Assembly: GCA_028289375.1 (NCBI GenBank) | Contig: JANQQK010000038.1 | Coordinates: forward strand, 148,110-212,109 | Length of the DNA: 64,000 bases | Origin: Phycisphaerae bacterium | Lineage (GTDB): Bacteria > Planctomycetota > Phycisphaerae > UBA1845 | Direction: 5' to 3' | Part shown: in pieces, positions 8,133-16,721 of the stretch | Layout: each line of letters starts with the position of its first letter | How positions within the stretch are numbered: position 1 is the stretch's first letter | Translations under genes and position numbers: made by a program | The notes under the pieces: generated by a model | What the model saw: only the letters and a program-made list of their open reading frames with translations | What the model was told of the DNA's origin: nothing | Databases searched by the model: none

Positions 8133-10265
8133 TGCGGCGGGATGGGTTGTTGGGTGCGCGCCATTTCGCGCGCGGAAGATGATGGTGGCGGCTGTGGCCA
8201 GACATAAAGCGAAGACTACGGTGGACCATTGGGAGAGGGTTGGTACGGCGGCGCAGGTGGTGTTGTCGCCCTGGCAGACGCCGCAGTTGTCCAGGAATTG
8301 GCCTGAGTAGAGCACGCCGGGGCAGGATGAGCAGCCGTCGTTTGATGGCTGTCCGATCAGGTCGAGAAGGTAGGCGGGCTGGAGGCCGGCAGTGGGGACG
8401 CCGGTGTACACAGAATCGCCGCAGCGGAGCGGTTCGGATTCGGTGGCGAATGTGTTGGCGCTGAGCATCAGTTGGCCTGGGGTCGTGTTGACGTAGAGGA
8501 TGTACGGGATGCCAGACATTGATCGGTAGAAGGCGTTGTTCTGCAGCGTGTTGGCGCCGGCGATGTGGACCTTGACGGGTGGTCGGACGGTGGAGAAGAC
8601 GGCGTTCTGGTCGTAGAGGATGTTGGACGTGGCCTGGTCGAGGAAGAGGCCGACGTTGGAGGCGACGCCTGGGTTAAGGGGTATCTGGTGGATGACGTTG
8701 CGGCTGATGGTGGTGCCGTACTGGTTGCCGAGCGTGTAGATGCCGCCGCCGTCGGACATGACCTCGACGACGTTGTGGATGTGGTTGTCGGTGATGGCGT
8801 TGTCGTGGCATGGCGTTTCGTCCTGGTTGAAGAACCCGCCGATGGAGATGCCGGACCATGCCGCGTGCCGGACGATGTTGTGGGCGACCGTGTTGTCGTG
8901 CGTGATACCGACCCAGATGCCGGGGCAGCCGAAGAAGACCTTTCCAGTGTGTTCGACGAGGTTGTTGGTGGCGGTGTTGTGGTGGGCGGCTTGTTCTTTG
9001 GCAACGTCCCACCATTGCCCCAGCGGTTCGTTCATCGGGCCTCGCAGGTTTCGGAATTGGTCTTCGCCGAGGATGATGCCGGTGCCGGCGATGTCGGTGA
9101 CGACGTTGCCGGTGATGGTGCAGTACTGCGTGGTTCGGCCTGTCATGATGCCCCATCCGCCGGAATGGGCGACGCGTCCGTTGGTGAAGGAGCAGTTGTC
9201 GGCTTGTTCGATTGAGACGGCTGCTGGCCAATCGTAGAACGGGGTGCCGTCGCGCGGTTCGTAGAAACCGGCCTGGTATTCGGCGAAACCGCCGACGGGT
9301 AGTGGCCAGGCGCTGTGTTGGCAGTGGAGGCCGTCGAAGTGAAGGTTCTTTACGAATTCGGGGGCGATGGAATGTGTCTCGAACGTGCCGCGAACGATGA
9401 TGAGTTGTTCGGAGATGGGGGCAATAACCTCGATGCTGGCGGGGGATTCGCCGGGCATGGGCTTGTAGGTGAGCAATCCGGTGTCGTCGTCGAGGTGCCA
9501 TTCGCCGGGAGCGTCGAGTAGGGCGCGGTCGTTTTCGACGTAGTAACGGGGGTTGGGTTCGAAGAAGGTGATGTCCCAGATGGGGCCGGCGGGGCCTATG
9601 GGGTCGACCATGGTGATTGTGTTGGCTGCGTGGTCGGCGTTGTCGATGGCGACGCGGGAAATGCTCCAATCGTGGAAGAAGACGAATTCTGCGCCGGTGA
9701 GGTCTGTTGATTCGGGGATGTCGCCTTCGTTGAATTCGATGACGGTGCGTTGATTGGCGGCGGCGAACGCGATGCGGTTGGTCGTGTTGTTGGGATGTCG
9801 GGCACGGGGGCGACGTTGATCGTTGACGAAGAGTTCGCGGAAGGTCCAGTCGCCGGTGGCGACGTCGGGGATGGTCGTGGTCCAGGTGCCGTCGGGTTGC
9901 GCCGTGAATCCGGAGATGGGTCGGCCTCCGCTGATGACGGGTTGTTGGCCGGGGGCGGCGGCGTAGTGGATGGCGAAGTTGTCGGTGCCGGAGTCCTGCA
10001 CGTCGAAGATGATGGGTTCGGTGATGCGGTAGGTGCCGCCGTGGATGATGACGTCGATGTCTTCGGTGAGTCCGGCGGCGACGAGGGGGCGGATGGCGTC
10101 GCGGGCGCGGGTGATGGTGGCGAAGGGTTGGGCGGCGGTTCCCGGGTTGGCGTCGCTGCCTGCTGGGGCAACGTGGAATTCTGCGGCATCCAACTGGGGG
10201 CTTGCCAACAACAACGTCAGGAGTGCCATGAGGATGTGGATTCGAATCGAAGCGCCCGTGATCAT
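8112..10265 (-). CDS. Secreted right-handed parallel beta-helix protein with IPTL-CTERM signal
   Basis: The 717-residue protein opens with a signal peptide (hydrophobic 'ILMALLTLLLASP', cleavage near LDA). Next comes 'FHVAPAGSDANPGTAAQPF', the usual opening of parallel beta-helix proteins of the DUF1565/pectate-lyase-like type. Many N- and G-rich coils follow ('NTATNNLVEHTG', 'HDNAITDNHIHNV'). A short Cys-rich linker precedes the tail 'VPTLSQW', a hydrophobic helix and FRAR, which is the IPTL-CTERM sorting signal. It is probably exported and surface-processed, and may act on or bind polysaccharide. The last residues (PGGPLL) and the stop codon lie inside a repeat element. Confidence 0.85.
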   Translation of the reverse strand: MITGASIRIHILMALLTLLLASPQLDAAEFHVAPAGSDANPGTAAQPFATITRARDAIRPLVAAGLTEDIDVIIHGGTYRITEPIIFDVQDSGTDNFAIHYAAAPGQQPVISGGRPISGFTAQPDGTWTTTIPDVATGDWTFRELFVNDQRRPRARHPNNTTNRIAFAAANQRTVIEFNEGDIPESTDLTGAEFVFFHDWSISRVAIDNADHAANTITMVDPIGPAGPIWDITFFEPNPRYYVENDRALLDAPGEWHLDDDTGLLTYKPMPGESPASIEVIAPISEQLIIVRGTFETHSIAPEFVKNLHFDGLHCQHSAWPLPVGGFAEYQAGFYEPRDGTPFYDWPAAVSIEQADNCSFTNGRVAHSGGWGIMTGRTTQYCTITGNVVTDIAGTGIILGEDQFRNLRGPMNEPLGQWWDVAKEQAAHHNTATNNLVEHTGKVFFGCPGIWVGITHDNTVAHNIVRHAAWSGISIGGFFNQDETPCHDNAITDNHIHNVVEVMSDGGGIYTLGNQYGTTISRNVIHQIPLNPGVASNVGLFLDQATSNILYDQNAVFSTVRPPVKVHIAGANTLQNNAFYRSMSGIPYILYVNTTPGQLMLSANTFATESEPLRCGDSVYTGVPTAGLQPAYLLDLIGQPSNDGCSSCPGVLYSGQFLDNCGVCQGDNTTCAAVPTLSQWSTVVFALCLATAATIIFRARNGAHPTTHPAAPGGPLL

Positions 10266-10477
10266 CCTTCAATCCTAGTCGATTGCCACGATCAAATGCA
10301 AAGCCCTGCTGTTACGATATCGCTTCGGACGGCACGAAGTCATGTCCCGAAGCAACACAAAGCAGCTCAATATCGCATTGCGGCTGCAATTCCGCACTTC
10401 GATTTGCTACACTGACGGGGCGTTGCGCTCGGCTTTCGCGGGTGATCACAGCAACTGCTGCTTGGGAGAGAAGAGAC

Positions 10478-11161
10478 ATGTCAAAGAGAATATTGTTCTG
10501 CGCGCTTGTTTTGTGTTGGGTGCCATCAGCTCAGGGTGAGTCCGTGTTCTCGCTTCGGTACGACGCGCGCTTTCAATACCCGGAATCACTGGGTTGGCAG
10601 CGACATCACTCGAGTGGCGTCACGCGAACGCTTGGTTCCGGTGTGCTCCGCGTCAGTGCAGACGATGCGTTCGACTTCTACACGATCCAATCGGATGCTT
10701 TTTCGTTGGCGGACGGCGAGTCGTTGGTCGTCCGGTGGCGAATGCGAACTCTCGAGGGTGGCAAGACCGGTCCAGGCCAGGTGACCCTCGCGATTCACAA
10801 TGAATCTGCAGAATCCGCGTGGTTCACATTGAGCGAGGGGTTTGTAGCGGATACCGCCCTGATGACAGGCCCTATATTCGTCGAGACCGGCGTCTTCCAT
10901 GAATACGAATTTCGCACTGACGATATGTCCGATTACACATTGATGGTGGACGGCGAGTTGGCTATTGACGGTACCTTTTCACCTTCGCCGGGAACACCCG
11001 ATTCGAACAGCGTTTCGTGGGGCGATTCTTTCATTGGCTCTGGAGCACAGAGTATCGCGGAGTGGGACTTCGTCGAGGTGACCGTGGTTCCAGAACCTGG
11101 GGCGGCGATGGTTCTGCTGGTGGCTGGTGGCATCGGGTTGATGTCCCGACGACGACGTTAA
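10478..11161 (+). CDS. PEP-CTERM domain secreted protein
   Basis: The ATG at 10478 follows GGGAGAGAAGAG and opens a clear signal peptide ending near AQG, so the longer upstream frame is not used. The 227-residue protein is beta-rich. It ends with 'VPEPGAAMVLLVAGGIGL' and then SRRRR, a textbook PEP-CTERM motif: VPEP, one transmembrane helix and an arginine cluster. Such proteins are processed by exosortase; none is encoded in this window. The body of the protein resembles LamG-like sandwich domains only loosely and no function can be given. Its stop overlaps the stop of the convergent membrane-protein gene by 4 nt. Confidence 0.85.
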   Translation: MSKRILFCALVLCWVPSAQGESVFSLRYDARFQYPESLGWQRHHSSGVTRTLGSGVLRVSADDAFDFYTIQSDAFSLADGESLVVRWRMRTLEGGKTGPGQVTLAIHNESAESAWFTLSEGFVADTALMTGPIFVETGVFHEYEFRTDDMSDYTLMVDGELAIDGTFSPSPGTPDSNSVSWGDSFIGSGAQSIAEWDFVEVTVVPEPGAAMVLLVAGGIGLMSRRRR

Positions 11162-11781
11162 TCGGCAGGCGGATGTTGGACTCGACGTTTCCCCCGGGCG
11201 ATGACGATGACGGCCGCGATGGCACCCAGGGTGTTGAAGACCAAGTCCCAGAGGGTGTTGTCGTATCCGCCAACGCCGGTTTCGGGGAGGATCTTCACGG
11301 CGACGAATTCGATGATCTCGTTGAGGGCGCCGACGCCCATGCCCATCAGCACGACGAGGATGGCCAGCACAAGCGTGAGGCGATGCTCATCGGCGAGGTA
11401 GGGGCGAAGCAGGTGGTGGCAGACGAGGGTTGTGGTTCCGAATCCGAAGAAGTGCACCAGTTGGTCGTAGCGCAGGACGACGGGGACGAGTTGCAGGCTG
11501 TAGAGCACGCCGTCGCCGATGCGAATGGTGCCGCCGGCCATGTGGAGGATGCCCCACAGTGTCAGACCGGCGAGGATGGTGGGGGCGAAGTTGGTGCGTT
11601 TCTGGGTTCCGATGAGCAATGCGTAGAAGGCGACGATGACGGCGGCGTAAAGGACGAATTCGTGGTTGGCGCGGGTGGCAGCCAGGCTGGTGAAGACCGT
11701 GATGTAGGTTGCGTTGACGGCGATGATGATGCGTTCGGCGCGCGTGAAGGGTCGTTGGGTTTTGCTGTCGGAACTGTTCAT
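11158..11781 (-). CDS. DUF2238 (YjdF-like) integral membrane protein
   Basis: The 207-residue protein has about six hydrophobic segments. It carries the conserved polar positions of the YjdF/DUF2238 family: 'YDQLVHFFGFG', 'GALNEIIEF' and 'YDNTLWDLVFNTLG'. The biochemical role of the family is not established. Its ATG overlaps the stop of the upstream methyltransferase gene in ATGA, so the two are probably co-translated. Confidence 0.8.
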   Translation of the reverse strand: MNSSDSKTQRPFTRAERIIIAVNATYITVFTSLAATRANHEFVLYAAVIVAFYALLIGTQKRTNFAPTILAGLTLWGILHMAGGTIRIGDGVLYSLQLVPVVLRYDQLVHFFGFGTTTLVCHHLLRPYLADEHRLTLVLAILVVLMGMGVGALNEIIEFVAVKILPETGVGGYDNTLWDLVFNTLGAIAAVIVIARGKRRVQHPPAD

Positions 11782-12920
11782 TTCTTGTGCATCATGACAA
11801 TGGTTTCGCGGGGGGCGACGTTCTGCAGGGTGCCGAATTTGCGCCCGGTGTCAATCAGGCGGCGGGCCACGCGCATCTCGTCGATGTGGAAGCCTTCCTG
11901 CTTCGCGAGGTCGGCGAAGATGGTGTCGGCGGGGATGTAGACATCCTTGAAGCGTGCACCGCCGATGACGCACCAGATCGGGGCAGCCGGTTTGCATATG
12001 CGATGCCAATGCGTCAGGGTGCGGTGCATGTCGTCGAAGTAGGTGCGGACAACGCGGGCGAGTTTGGCTTGTCGGATCATGTTGAGGGTGTCGGCGGCTT
12101 CGAGGATGGCGGGGTGGTGGCAGGTGTTTTTGGGCTTGGTCTTGGCGCGGGGATGGGCGGCGATCTGGTTGGATTGCTGGGCCGGGTACCAGTGGTGATA
12201 GACGTCCTGGAATGCGGCGGTCAGCTTTGAGTAGTCGTGGCGGGACAGGTACGGCGGGGAGGTGAGTATGCCGCCGATTGATTCGTCGCCGATGAAGGAA
12301 GGGTCGCGGGCGTCGGCGCAGATGATGAGATTCCGGCAGGAAAGCGGATGGTTGAGGTCGTCGCGAATGGTCTCGACGAGGGACGTGAAGGCGCTGCGAA
12401 TGGACGGTGCGTTCGCGTTGATGGCGCCGGTGGCGGTGAGGCGGGATGATTGGGCGGCGATGAGCGCGGCGCGGTGGAGCGGATGGGTCAGGTGGTCGGC
12501 GATGTCGGGCCAATCGAGGTTGTCGGGTATGTCGGGGAGATCGGCCCATTCGCGGATGAACTTGGCAGTGGCGGTGAAGGCGGTTGCGGCGATGGGTTCG
12601 ATGCCGATGGCGGGGACGTTTCGTCTGGCGCATTCGACGACGGTCGTGCCGGTCCCAGAGAATGGGTCGAGGATGGGCAGGTCCGCGTCGGCGTTCCGCA
12701 GGAAGAGGCGGACAAGTTCGGGGGAGAATGCCTGTTTGAACACAAGCCAGCGGTGGTAGCGTTCGGTCCGGGCGTCTGCGGCGGTGACGAGGCGTGCGAG
12801 GGTCGTGTCATGATTGGTGAGGCGGAACCAGCGACGTTCGACGGCTTCGCGTTCGGCTGTGGGTTCGCCGGGGATTCGTGTCTGGGCGACGATGGGTTTT
12901 CGTTTGCGGCTGCCTCTCAT
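11778..12920 (-). CDS. Site-specific DNA methyltransferase (amino-methylating type)
   Basis: The 380-residue protein contains the SAM-binding motif I as DPFSGTGTT (85-93) and the catalytic motif IV as SPPY (221-224). These are typical of DNA N4-cytosine or N6-adenine methyltransferases. Motif I precedes motif IV with about 130 residues between them, which may contain the target-recognition part. No restriction endonuclease gene is adjacent, so it appears to be an orphan enzyme. A role in modifying another nucleic acid cannot be excluded. The stop codon overlaps the start of the YjdF-like gene by 4 nt. Confidence 0.8.
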   Translation of the reverse strand: MRGSRKRKPIVAQTRIPGEPTAEREAVERRWFRLTNHDTTLARLVTAADARTERYHRWLVFKQAFSPELVRLFLRNADADLPILDPFSGTGTTVVECARRNVPAIGIEPIAATAFTATAKFIREWADLPDIPDNLDWPDIADHLTHPLHRAALIAAQSSRLTATGAINANAPSIRSAFTSLVETIRDDLNHPLSCRNLIICADARDPSFIGDESIGGILTSPPYLSRHDYSKLTAAFQDVYHHWYPAQQSNQIAAHPRAKTKPKNTCHHPAILEAADTLNMIRQAKLARVVRTYFDDMHRTLTHWHRICKPAAPIWCVIGGARFKDVYIPADTIFADLAKQEGFHIDEMRVARRLIDTGRKFGTLQNVAPRETIVMMHKK

Positions 12921-12990
12921 GGTGCCTGTTGATCACAATTGGGGCCGGGGATTACGCGGCATGTCGTTTGATTGGTGGTGTCCGCATAAC

Positions 12991-13024
12991 ATGACCCCCG
13001 AATGCATTCACACTCGGGGGTCAT
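12991..13024. terminator. Stem-loop, possible terminator of the cold-shock gene
   Basis: ATGACCCCCGA and TCGGGGGTCAT form a perfect 11-bp stem around a 12-nt loop, about 155 nt beyond the cold-shock gene stop (minus strand). There is no T-run directly after it on either strand, so termination is only suggested. Confidence 0.4.
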
Positions 13025-13178
13025 TGATGATTTTCCTTGGGCAAACACCTGACCGGGCTGAGGTTCCAGCGTGTTTCAGTGAATCCTGCGTCAGAGCAAA
13101 GCTTCGGTCGCGTGGGTGCTTGTCGTCAGAGCTTGCCGGATGCGACGTGGCGATCCGGCGGGTGCGGAATCATCGGTC

Positions 13179-13379
13179 CTACTGAACGGTTCGGACGTTC
13201 GAGGCCTTTGGACCCTTGTCCGAATCAACGATTTCGAACTCGACCTTTTCGCCTTCCTGCAGATTCTTGTAGGAATCGACGATGGCGGTCGTGTGGACGA
13301 AAACGTCGCGAGAACCGTCCGTCGGCATGATGAAACCAAAACCCTTCGTGGCGTTAAACCACTTGACTGTACCTTCCAT
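13179..13379 (-). CDS. csp: Cold-shock protein, CspA family
   Basis: This 66-residue protein is a single cold-shock domain of standard length. The RNA-binding motifs RNP1 (KGFGFI, 12-17) and RNP2 (VFVHTTAI, 26-33) are both present. It binds single-stranded nucleic acid and acts as an RNA chaperone. AAAGGTG lies 8 nt before the ATG. It is divergent from the nickel superoxide dismutase gene, with a 235-nt shared upstream region that could hold a long leader, as is common for cold-shock genes. Confidence 0.95.
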   Translation of the reverse strand: MEGTVKWFNATKGFGFIMPTDGSRDVFVHTTAIVDSYKNLQEGEKVEFEIVDSDKGPKASNVRTVQ

Positions 13380-13533
13380 TGCAAAACACCTTTACGCGGC
13401 CGCACTGCGCTTAAGGCCTGGCTGAAACAAACGCTGTTCCGTGGTGGAAAAAACCGGGACTCAGACGTGTGCGCTGAGAGGGAGGCTATCGCTGTTGCCT
13501 TGCGGCGTCAAGTGATGAGACCATGGGGCATGG

Positions 13534-13563
13534 TTGACAGATTTCGGTAAGCTGCCTGACAAT
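13534..13563 (+). promoter_or_regulatory. Probable promoter of the nickel superoxide dismutase gene
   Basis: TTGACA (13534-13539) and GACAAT (13558-13563) are 18 nt apart. They would give a leader of about 45 nt before the ATG at 13615. This rests on consensus match only. Confidence 0.5.
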
Positions 13564-13614
13564 CTCCAACGGTTCCTGGAACGATCCTTCAGCTCTTTTC
13601 TCGGAGAAACATCG

Positions 13615-14097
13615 ATGAAACGGTACATGTTTGCGGGTCTGGCAATGATGACGGTGATGGCGACGACGTTTACGTGGATCGTCTTCAAGCCGGCGACGGC
13701 GGAAGCGCACTGTCAGGTGCCGTGCGGCATTTACGACGATCCCGCGCGGATCAACCAATTGCGCGAAGATGCGGCGACGATTGCCAAGGCGGTGAAGAAC
13801 ATTCAGCAGATGGCTGGGTCGCACGACGTGACCGCGTTCAACCAGGCGTCGCGATGGGTGATGACCAAGGAGGAGCATGCGTCGCACATCATCGACGTTG
13901 TGTCGAAGTACTTCCTCACGCAGAAGGTGAAGGTCGTGACCGACGGCGGTGATGCTTACAAGGCATACCTCCAGAAGCTTGCGGATCATCATGCGGTGAT
14001 GGCTGCGGCCATGAAAACGAAGCAGACGGTGAGCACCGATGCTGTGCACGCGCTCGAGCATGCGATCGAGGGACTTGCGAAGCACTACAAGAAGTAG
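13615..14097 (+). CDS. sodN: Nickel superoxide dismutase with N-terminal signal peptide
   Basis: The nickel hook HCQVPCGIY is seen at residues 32-40. His32, Cys33 and Cys37 correspond to His1, Cys2 and Cys6 of mature NiSOD. The rest is a helical bundle of the expected size (129 residues after the hook begins). Upstream is a 31-residue presequence with a basic start, a hydrophobic core and the ending AEA directly before His32. Signal peptidase cleavage after Ala31 would therefore create the nickel-binding N-terminus. The ATG at 13615 follows GGAGAAAC; an in-frame codon at 13534 lies inside the probable promoter. No SodX-type maturation peptidase gene is adjacent. It detoxifies superoxide, probably outside the cytoplasm. 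Confidence 0.93.
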   Translation: MKRYMFAGLAMMTVMATTFTWIVFKPATAEAHCQVPCGIYDDPARINQLREDAATIAKAVKNIQQMAGSHDVTAFNQASRWVMTKEEHASHIIDVVSKYFLTQKVKVVTDGGDAYKAYLQKLADHHAVMAAAMKTKQTVSTDAVHALEHAIEGLAKHYKK

Positions 14098-14134
14098 TCG
14101 TACCGCCTTAAGCGAGATTCGATAGGATTCGCAG

Positions 14135-14164
14135 CCCGCGCGCAGATGAGCGTGCGGGTCTTTT
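14135..14164 (+). terminator. Rho-independent terminator of sodN
   Basis: CCCGCGCGC (14135-14143) pairs with GCGTGCGGG (14150-14158), including one G-T pair, around a 6-nt loop. TCTTTT follows. It lies between the convergent sodN and LOG-family genes. Confidence 0.75.
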
Positions 14165-15003
14165 CATGCGCCGTCGCCGGAGTGGAAACTGCTGATGATC
14201 TCCCACGCCTCCTCGGCTGTTTCGGCGTAGTGCATCAGGTCGAGGTCGGTGGGCGCGATGACGCCGCGGTCGACGAATTCCTGCCAGTTGATCATCGACT
14301 CCCAGAATTCGCGTCCGAACAGGACGATGGGGATGTGTGCGGTCTTGTCGGTCTGCACGAGTGTGAGCGCCTCGAACAATTCGTCCATGGTGCCGAAACC
14401 GCCGGGAAAGGCGACGAGTGCCTTGGCCCGCAGGAGGAAGTGCATCTTGCGGATGGCGAAGTATCGGAACTGGAAGCATAGCTCGGGCGTGATGTAGGGA
14501 TTGGGTGCCTGCTCATGTGGGAGCGTGATGTTCAGGCCGATGCTTTTGGCGTTGACGTCGTGGGCACCGCGGTTGGCGGCTTCCATGATGCCCGGTCCGC
14601 CACCGGTGACGATGACGTATTCGCATCGGCCTTCGAGCTGGCATGTTGAGGAAACGAGACGTCCGAACTGGCGGGCGAGATCGTAGTAGCGTGACAATTC
14701 GAGTGTTGTTTCGGCGAAGCGGACGGCGTCGTGTTTGACTTCGCTGCTCTGGTCGTCGCCGACTTCTGCTTTGGCTTGGGCGAGTCGCTCTTCGGCGATC
14801 TCGCGTGTGACGATGCGTGATCCGCCGAACACGACAATGGTGGAGCCGATGTTCTGCTCTTCCTGCAGGAGTTCGCACTTGAGGTACTCGAGCGAGAGGC
14901 GTGTCGCTCGAAGCTGATCGCGCTTGAGCAATGCGCGGTCGTCTTCGGCCAACAGATAGGCGGGCGAGTCGAGAATCTTGCGGGTGGCAGCGTCGATGTC
15001 CAT
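14164..15003 (-). CDS. LOG-family (TIGR00730-like) Rossmann-fold protein
   Basis: The 279-residue protein carries both signature motifs of the LOG/lysine-decarboxylase-like family: GGGPGIMEAANRG (134-146) and PGGFGTMDE (200-208). Characterised members are nucleoside 5'-monophosphate phosphoribohydrolases that release cytokinin-type bases. Bacterial members of this longer type mostly have unknown substrates. The ATG at 15003 is used here; a TTG at 15018 would add five residues, but its GGAAG is too close. The next gene upstream on the same strand is unrelated. Confidence 0.85.
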   Translation of the reverse strand: MDIDAATRKILDSPAYLLAEDDRALLKRDQLRATRLSLEYLKCELLQEEQNIGSTIVVFGGSRIVTREIAEERLAQAKAEVGDDQSSEVKHDAVRFAETTLELSRYYDLARQFGRLVSSTCQLEGRCEYVIVTGGGPGIMEAANRGAHDVNAKSIGLNITLPHEQAPNPYITPELCFQFRYFAIRKMHFLLRAKALVAFPGGFGTMDELFEALTLVQTDKTAHIPIVLFGREFWESMINWQEFVDRGVIAPTDLDLMHYAETAEEAWEIISSFHSGDGA

Positions 15004-15024
15004 CGTGGGGACCCCCAATTCTTC

Positions 15025-16008
15025 CTAGAGTGTGCCGGCGACCTGGAACATGAGGACTGGGCCGTCGGAAATGGAGATGCGGTTGTCGCCTCGGTCGTCG
15101 TAGTTCTCGCCTTCGAAGAAGAAACGGTCGAAGGCATATCCGCCGGCGATGTCGAGGGCGATATTGTCGCTGATGTTCCATTTGAAACCGGCGACGGCGC
15201 GTTTTTCGAAGTAGAAGAGGCGGTCGTCGTCGTCATCGCGGGCGGCGCGGAAGTAGCGATCGTTGGTCCAGTCGAACGCGGTGTAGAACTGCAAGCCGTC
15301 TGCGATATCGACGCCGACCTGTGCGTGGACGATTCGCGGGATCAGGTAGGAGGCTTCGAGGGTTAGGTTGTCTGTGGGTTTGAAGTAGATGTTGCTGAAG
15401 GGCAAACCGATGGAGCCGCGAAGGTTTGGACCGCGATCGAACAGGTATGCAAAACCGGGCAGCGGGATATGGTCGGCGAATTGCCGGCCATTGGCGTAGT
15501 TGAGCAGCAGCACCCAGGCGTCATCGTTTTCGGCCGGCATGCGCAGGAAGAAACTCGCGTTGACCACGACCTCGTCAGGCGATGAGAACAGCTGATCACT
15601 CGCAGAGCCAAGCGTGATGTTGGCGCCGGCGATCCAATCGTTGTCGAGTCGTCGGCGATAGGTCGCACCGACGCGGACGTCCCACCATTCGCCGGGCAGC
15701 GATTCGAACGTGTCGGGGAGGATGGCGTCGGTGTCGAGAATCAGGGAGCGCAGTCGGGCGTTAAGAGTCCACTCGTCATCTTCGGATTGGGCGATGGGCA
15801 GCGAGAGGTTGAAGTCGTGGCGGGTGATCTGCATCTTGCGACGTTGCTCGGAGACGTCTTCGTTGAATGAGCCACGGACGTTATAGTCGGCACGAAGCGA
15901 CATTGAGCCGATGTTCGGGTCGAACCAGTCGCGGAAGTTTGATTGTGCGACGGCGAGTGCGGCGGCGACATGCAGAATGACAATGGCGTAGATCGGGGTT
16001 CGGTTCAT
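15025..16008 (-). CDS. Probable outer-membrane beta-barrel protein of unknown function
   Basis: The ATG at 16008 follows GGAG with 8 nt spacing and opens a signal peptide ending near AVAQ, so the 93 upstream codons are discarded. The 327-residue mature part alternates polar and hydrophobic residues and has many aromatic residues ('WWDVRVGATYRRRL', 'AGFKWNISDNIALDIAGGYA'). It ends in beta-strand-like sequence, as in bacterial outer-membrane barrels. It resembles planctomycete proteins of the DUF6268 type, but that family call is from memory. The N-terminal 'FRDWFDPNIGSM' may be a plug or periplasmic part. Confidence 0.6.
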   Translation of the reverse strand: MNRTPIYAIVILHVAAALAVAQSNFRDWFDPNIGSMSLRADYNVRGSFNEDVSEQRRKMQITRHDFNLSLPIAQSEDDEWTLNARLRSLILDTDAILPDTFESLPGEWWDVRVGATYRRRLDNDWIAGANITLGSASDQLFSSPDEVVVNASFFLRMPAENDDAWVLLLNYANGRQFADHIPLPGFAYLFDRGPNLRGSIGLPFSNIYFKPTDNLTLEASYLIPRIVHAQVGVDIADGLQFYTAFDWTNDRYFRAARDDDDDRLFYFEKRAVAGFKWNISDNIALDIAGGYAFDRFFFEGENYDDRGDNRISISDGPVLMFQVAGTL

Positions 16009-16052
16009 CGGGCGTGCTCCTTGAACGGGCCATCGTAGGTGTTGGCGGCGGA

Positions 16053-16721
16053 ATGGACAACATGAACCACCGTCGGACGTTGCAACAAATGTACGACGCG
16101 ATGCTCGATGCGCTGGGACCGCAGGGATGGTGGCCTGCTGAGACGCGGATCGAGATGATCGTTGGTGCGATTCTGACACAGAATACGGCGTGGACGAATG
16201 TGGAGCGTGCGATTGCGGCGTTGAAGGAGGCGGATGTCCTGACGGTGCGCGGATTGACCGAGATTGATGAGAAGCGGTTGGCGACACTGATTCGATCAGC
16301 CGGGACGTATCGGGTGAAGGCGCGGCGGTTGAAGGCGTTTACCGATTGGCTTGATGTGACGCATCGTGGTGATCTGGATCGGATGTTCGCGACGGACGGT
16401 GCGACGTTGCGGCGTGCGTTGCTGGGTGTTTCGGGGATCGGGCCTGAGACGGCGGACTGTGTTCTGTTGTACGCGGGCGATGTGCCGTCGTTTGTGGTTG
16501 ATGCGTACACCAAGCGGATTCTGCGGCGCCACTTTCTGATTGATGAGCGCTCGTCGTATGACGAGGTTAAGGCCATTTTCGAGGATCGTCTGCCGCCGGA
16601 TGCTCAGATGTTCGGCGAATACCATGCGTTGCTGGTGGCCGTGGGGAAGCACCATTGCAGGCCGACGGCGACGTGCGATGGCTGTCCACTGCAGACGTTC
16701 GAGCATGATGCGGCGCGTTAA
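16053..16721 (+). CDS. Endonuclease III-related DNA glycosylase (HhH-GPD, iron-sulfur)
   Basis: The 222-residue protein has the HhH-GPD fold: 'GAILTQNTAWTNVERAI', the helix-hairpin-helix 'LLGVSGIGPETADCVLLYA', then the catalytic Asp in FVVDAYTKRI. The C-terminal cysteine cluster C-x6-C-x2-C with an earlier cysteine suits a [4Fe-4S] cluster. It matches the endonuclease III-related (HP0602/MagIII-like) branch, which removes alkylated bases, better than Nth itself. The start is the ATG at 16053 after GGCGGCGGA, with 16062 as an alternative. It is divergent from the outer-membrane protein gene by 44 nt and overlaps the convergent Nudix gene by 4 nt. Confidence 0.85.
   Translation: MDNMNHRRTLQQMYDAMLDALGPQGWWPAETRIEMIVGAILTQNTAWTNVERAIAALKEADVLTVRGLTEIDEKRLATLIRSAGTYRVKARRLKAFTDWLDVTHRGDLDRMFATDGATLRRALLGVSGIGPETADCVLLYAGDVPSFVVDAYTKRILRRHFLIDERSSYDEVKAIFEDRLPPDAQMFGEYHALLVAVGKHHCRPTATCDGCPLQTFEHDAAR

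Noticed and set aside
11778-12920. Restriction-modification or phage-defence island
   Set aside because: Only a methyltransferase is seen; no nuclease, helicase or other defence gene lies beside it.
12921-13178. Short + strand frame over 12814-13185 as a gene
   Set aside because: It starts antisense to the methyltransferase gene and crosses the stem-loop at 12991; no ribosome site or protein-like sequence.
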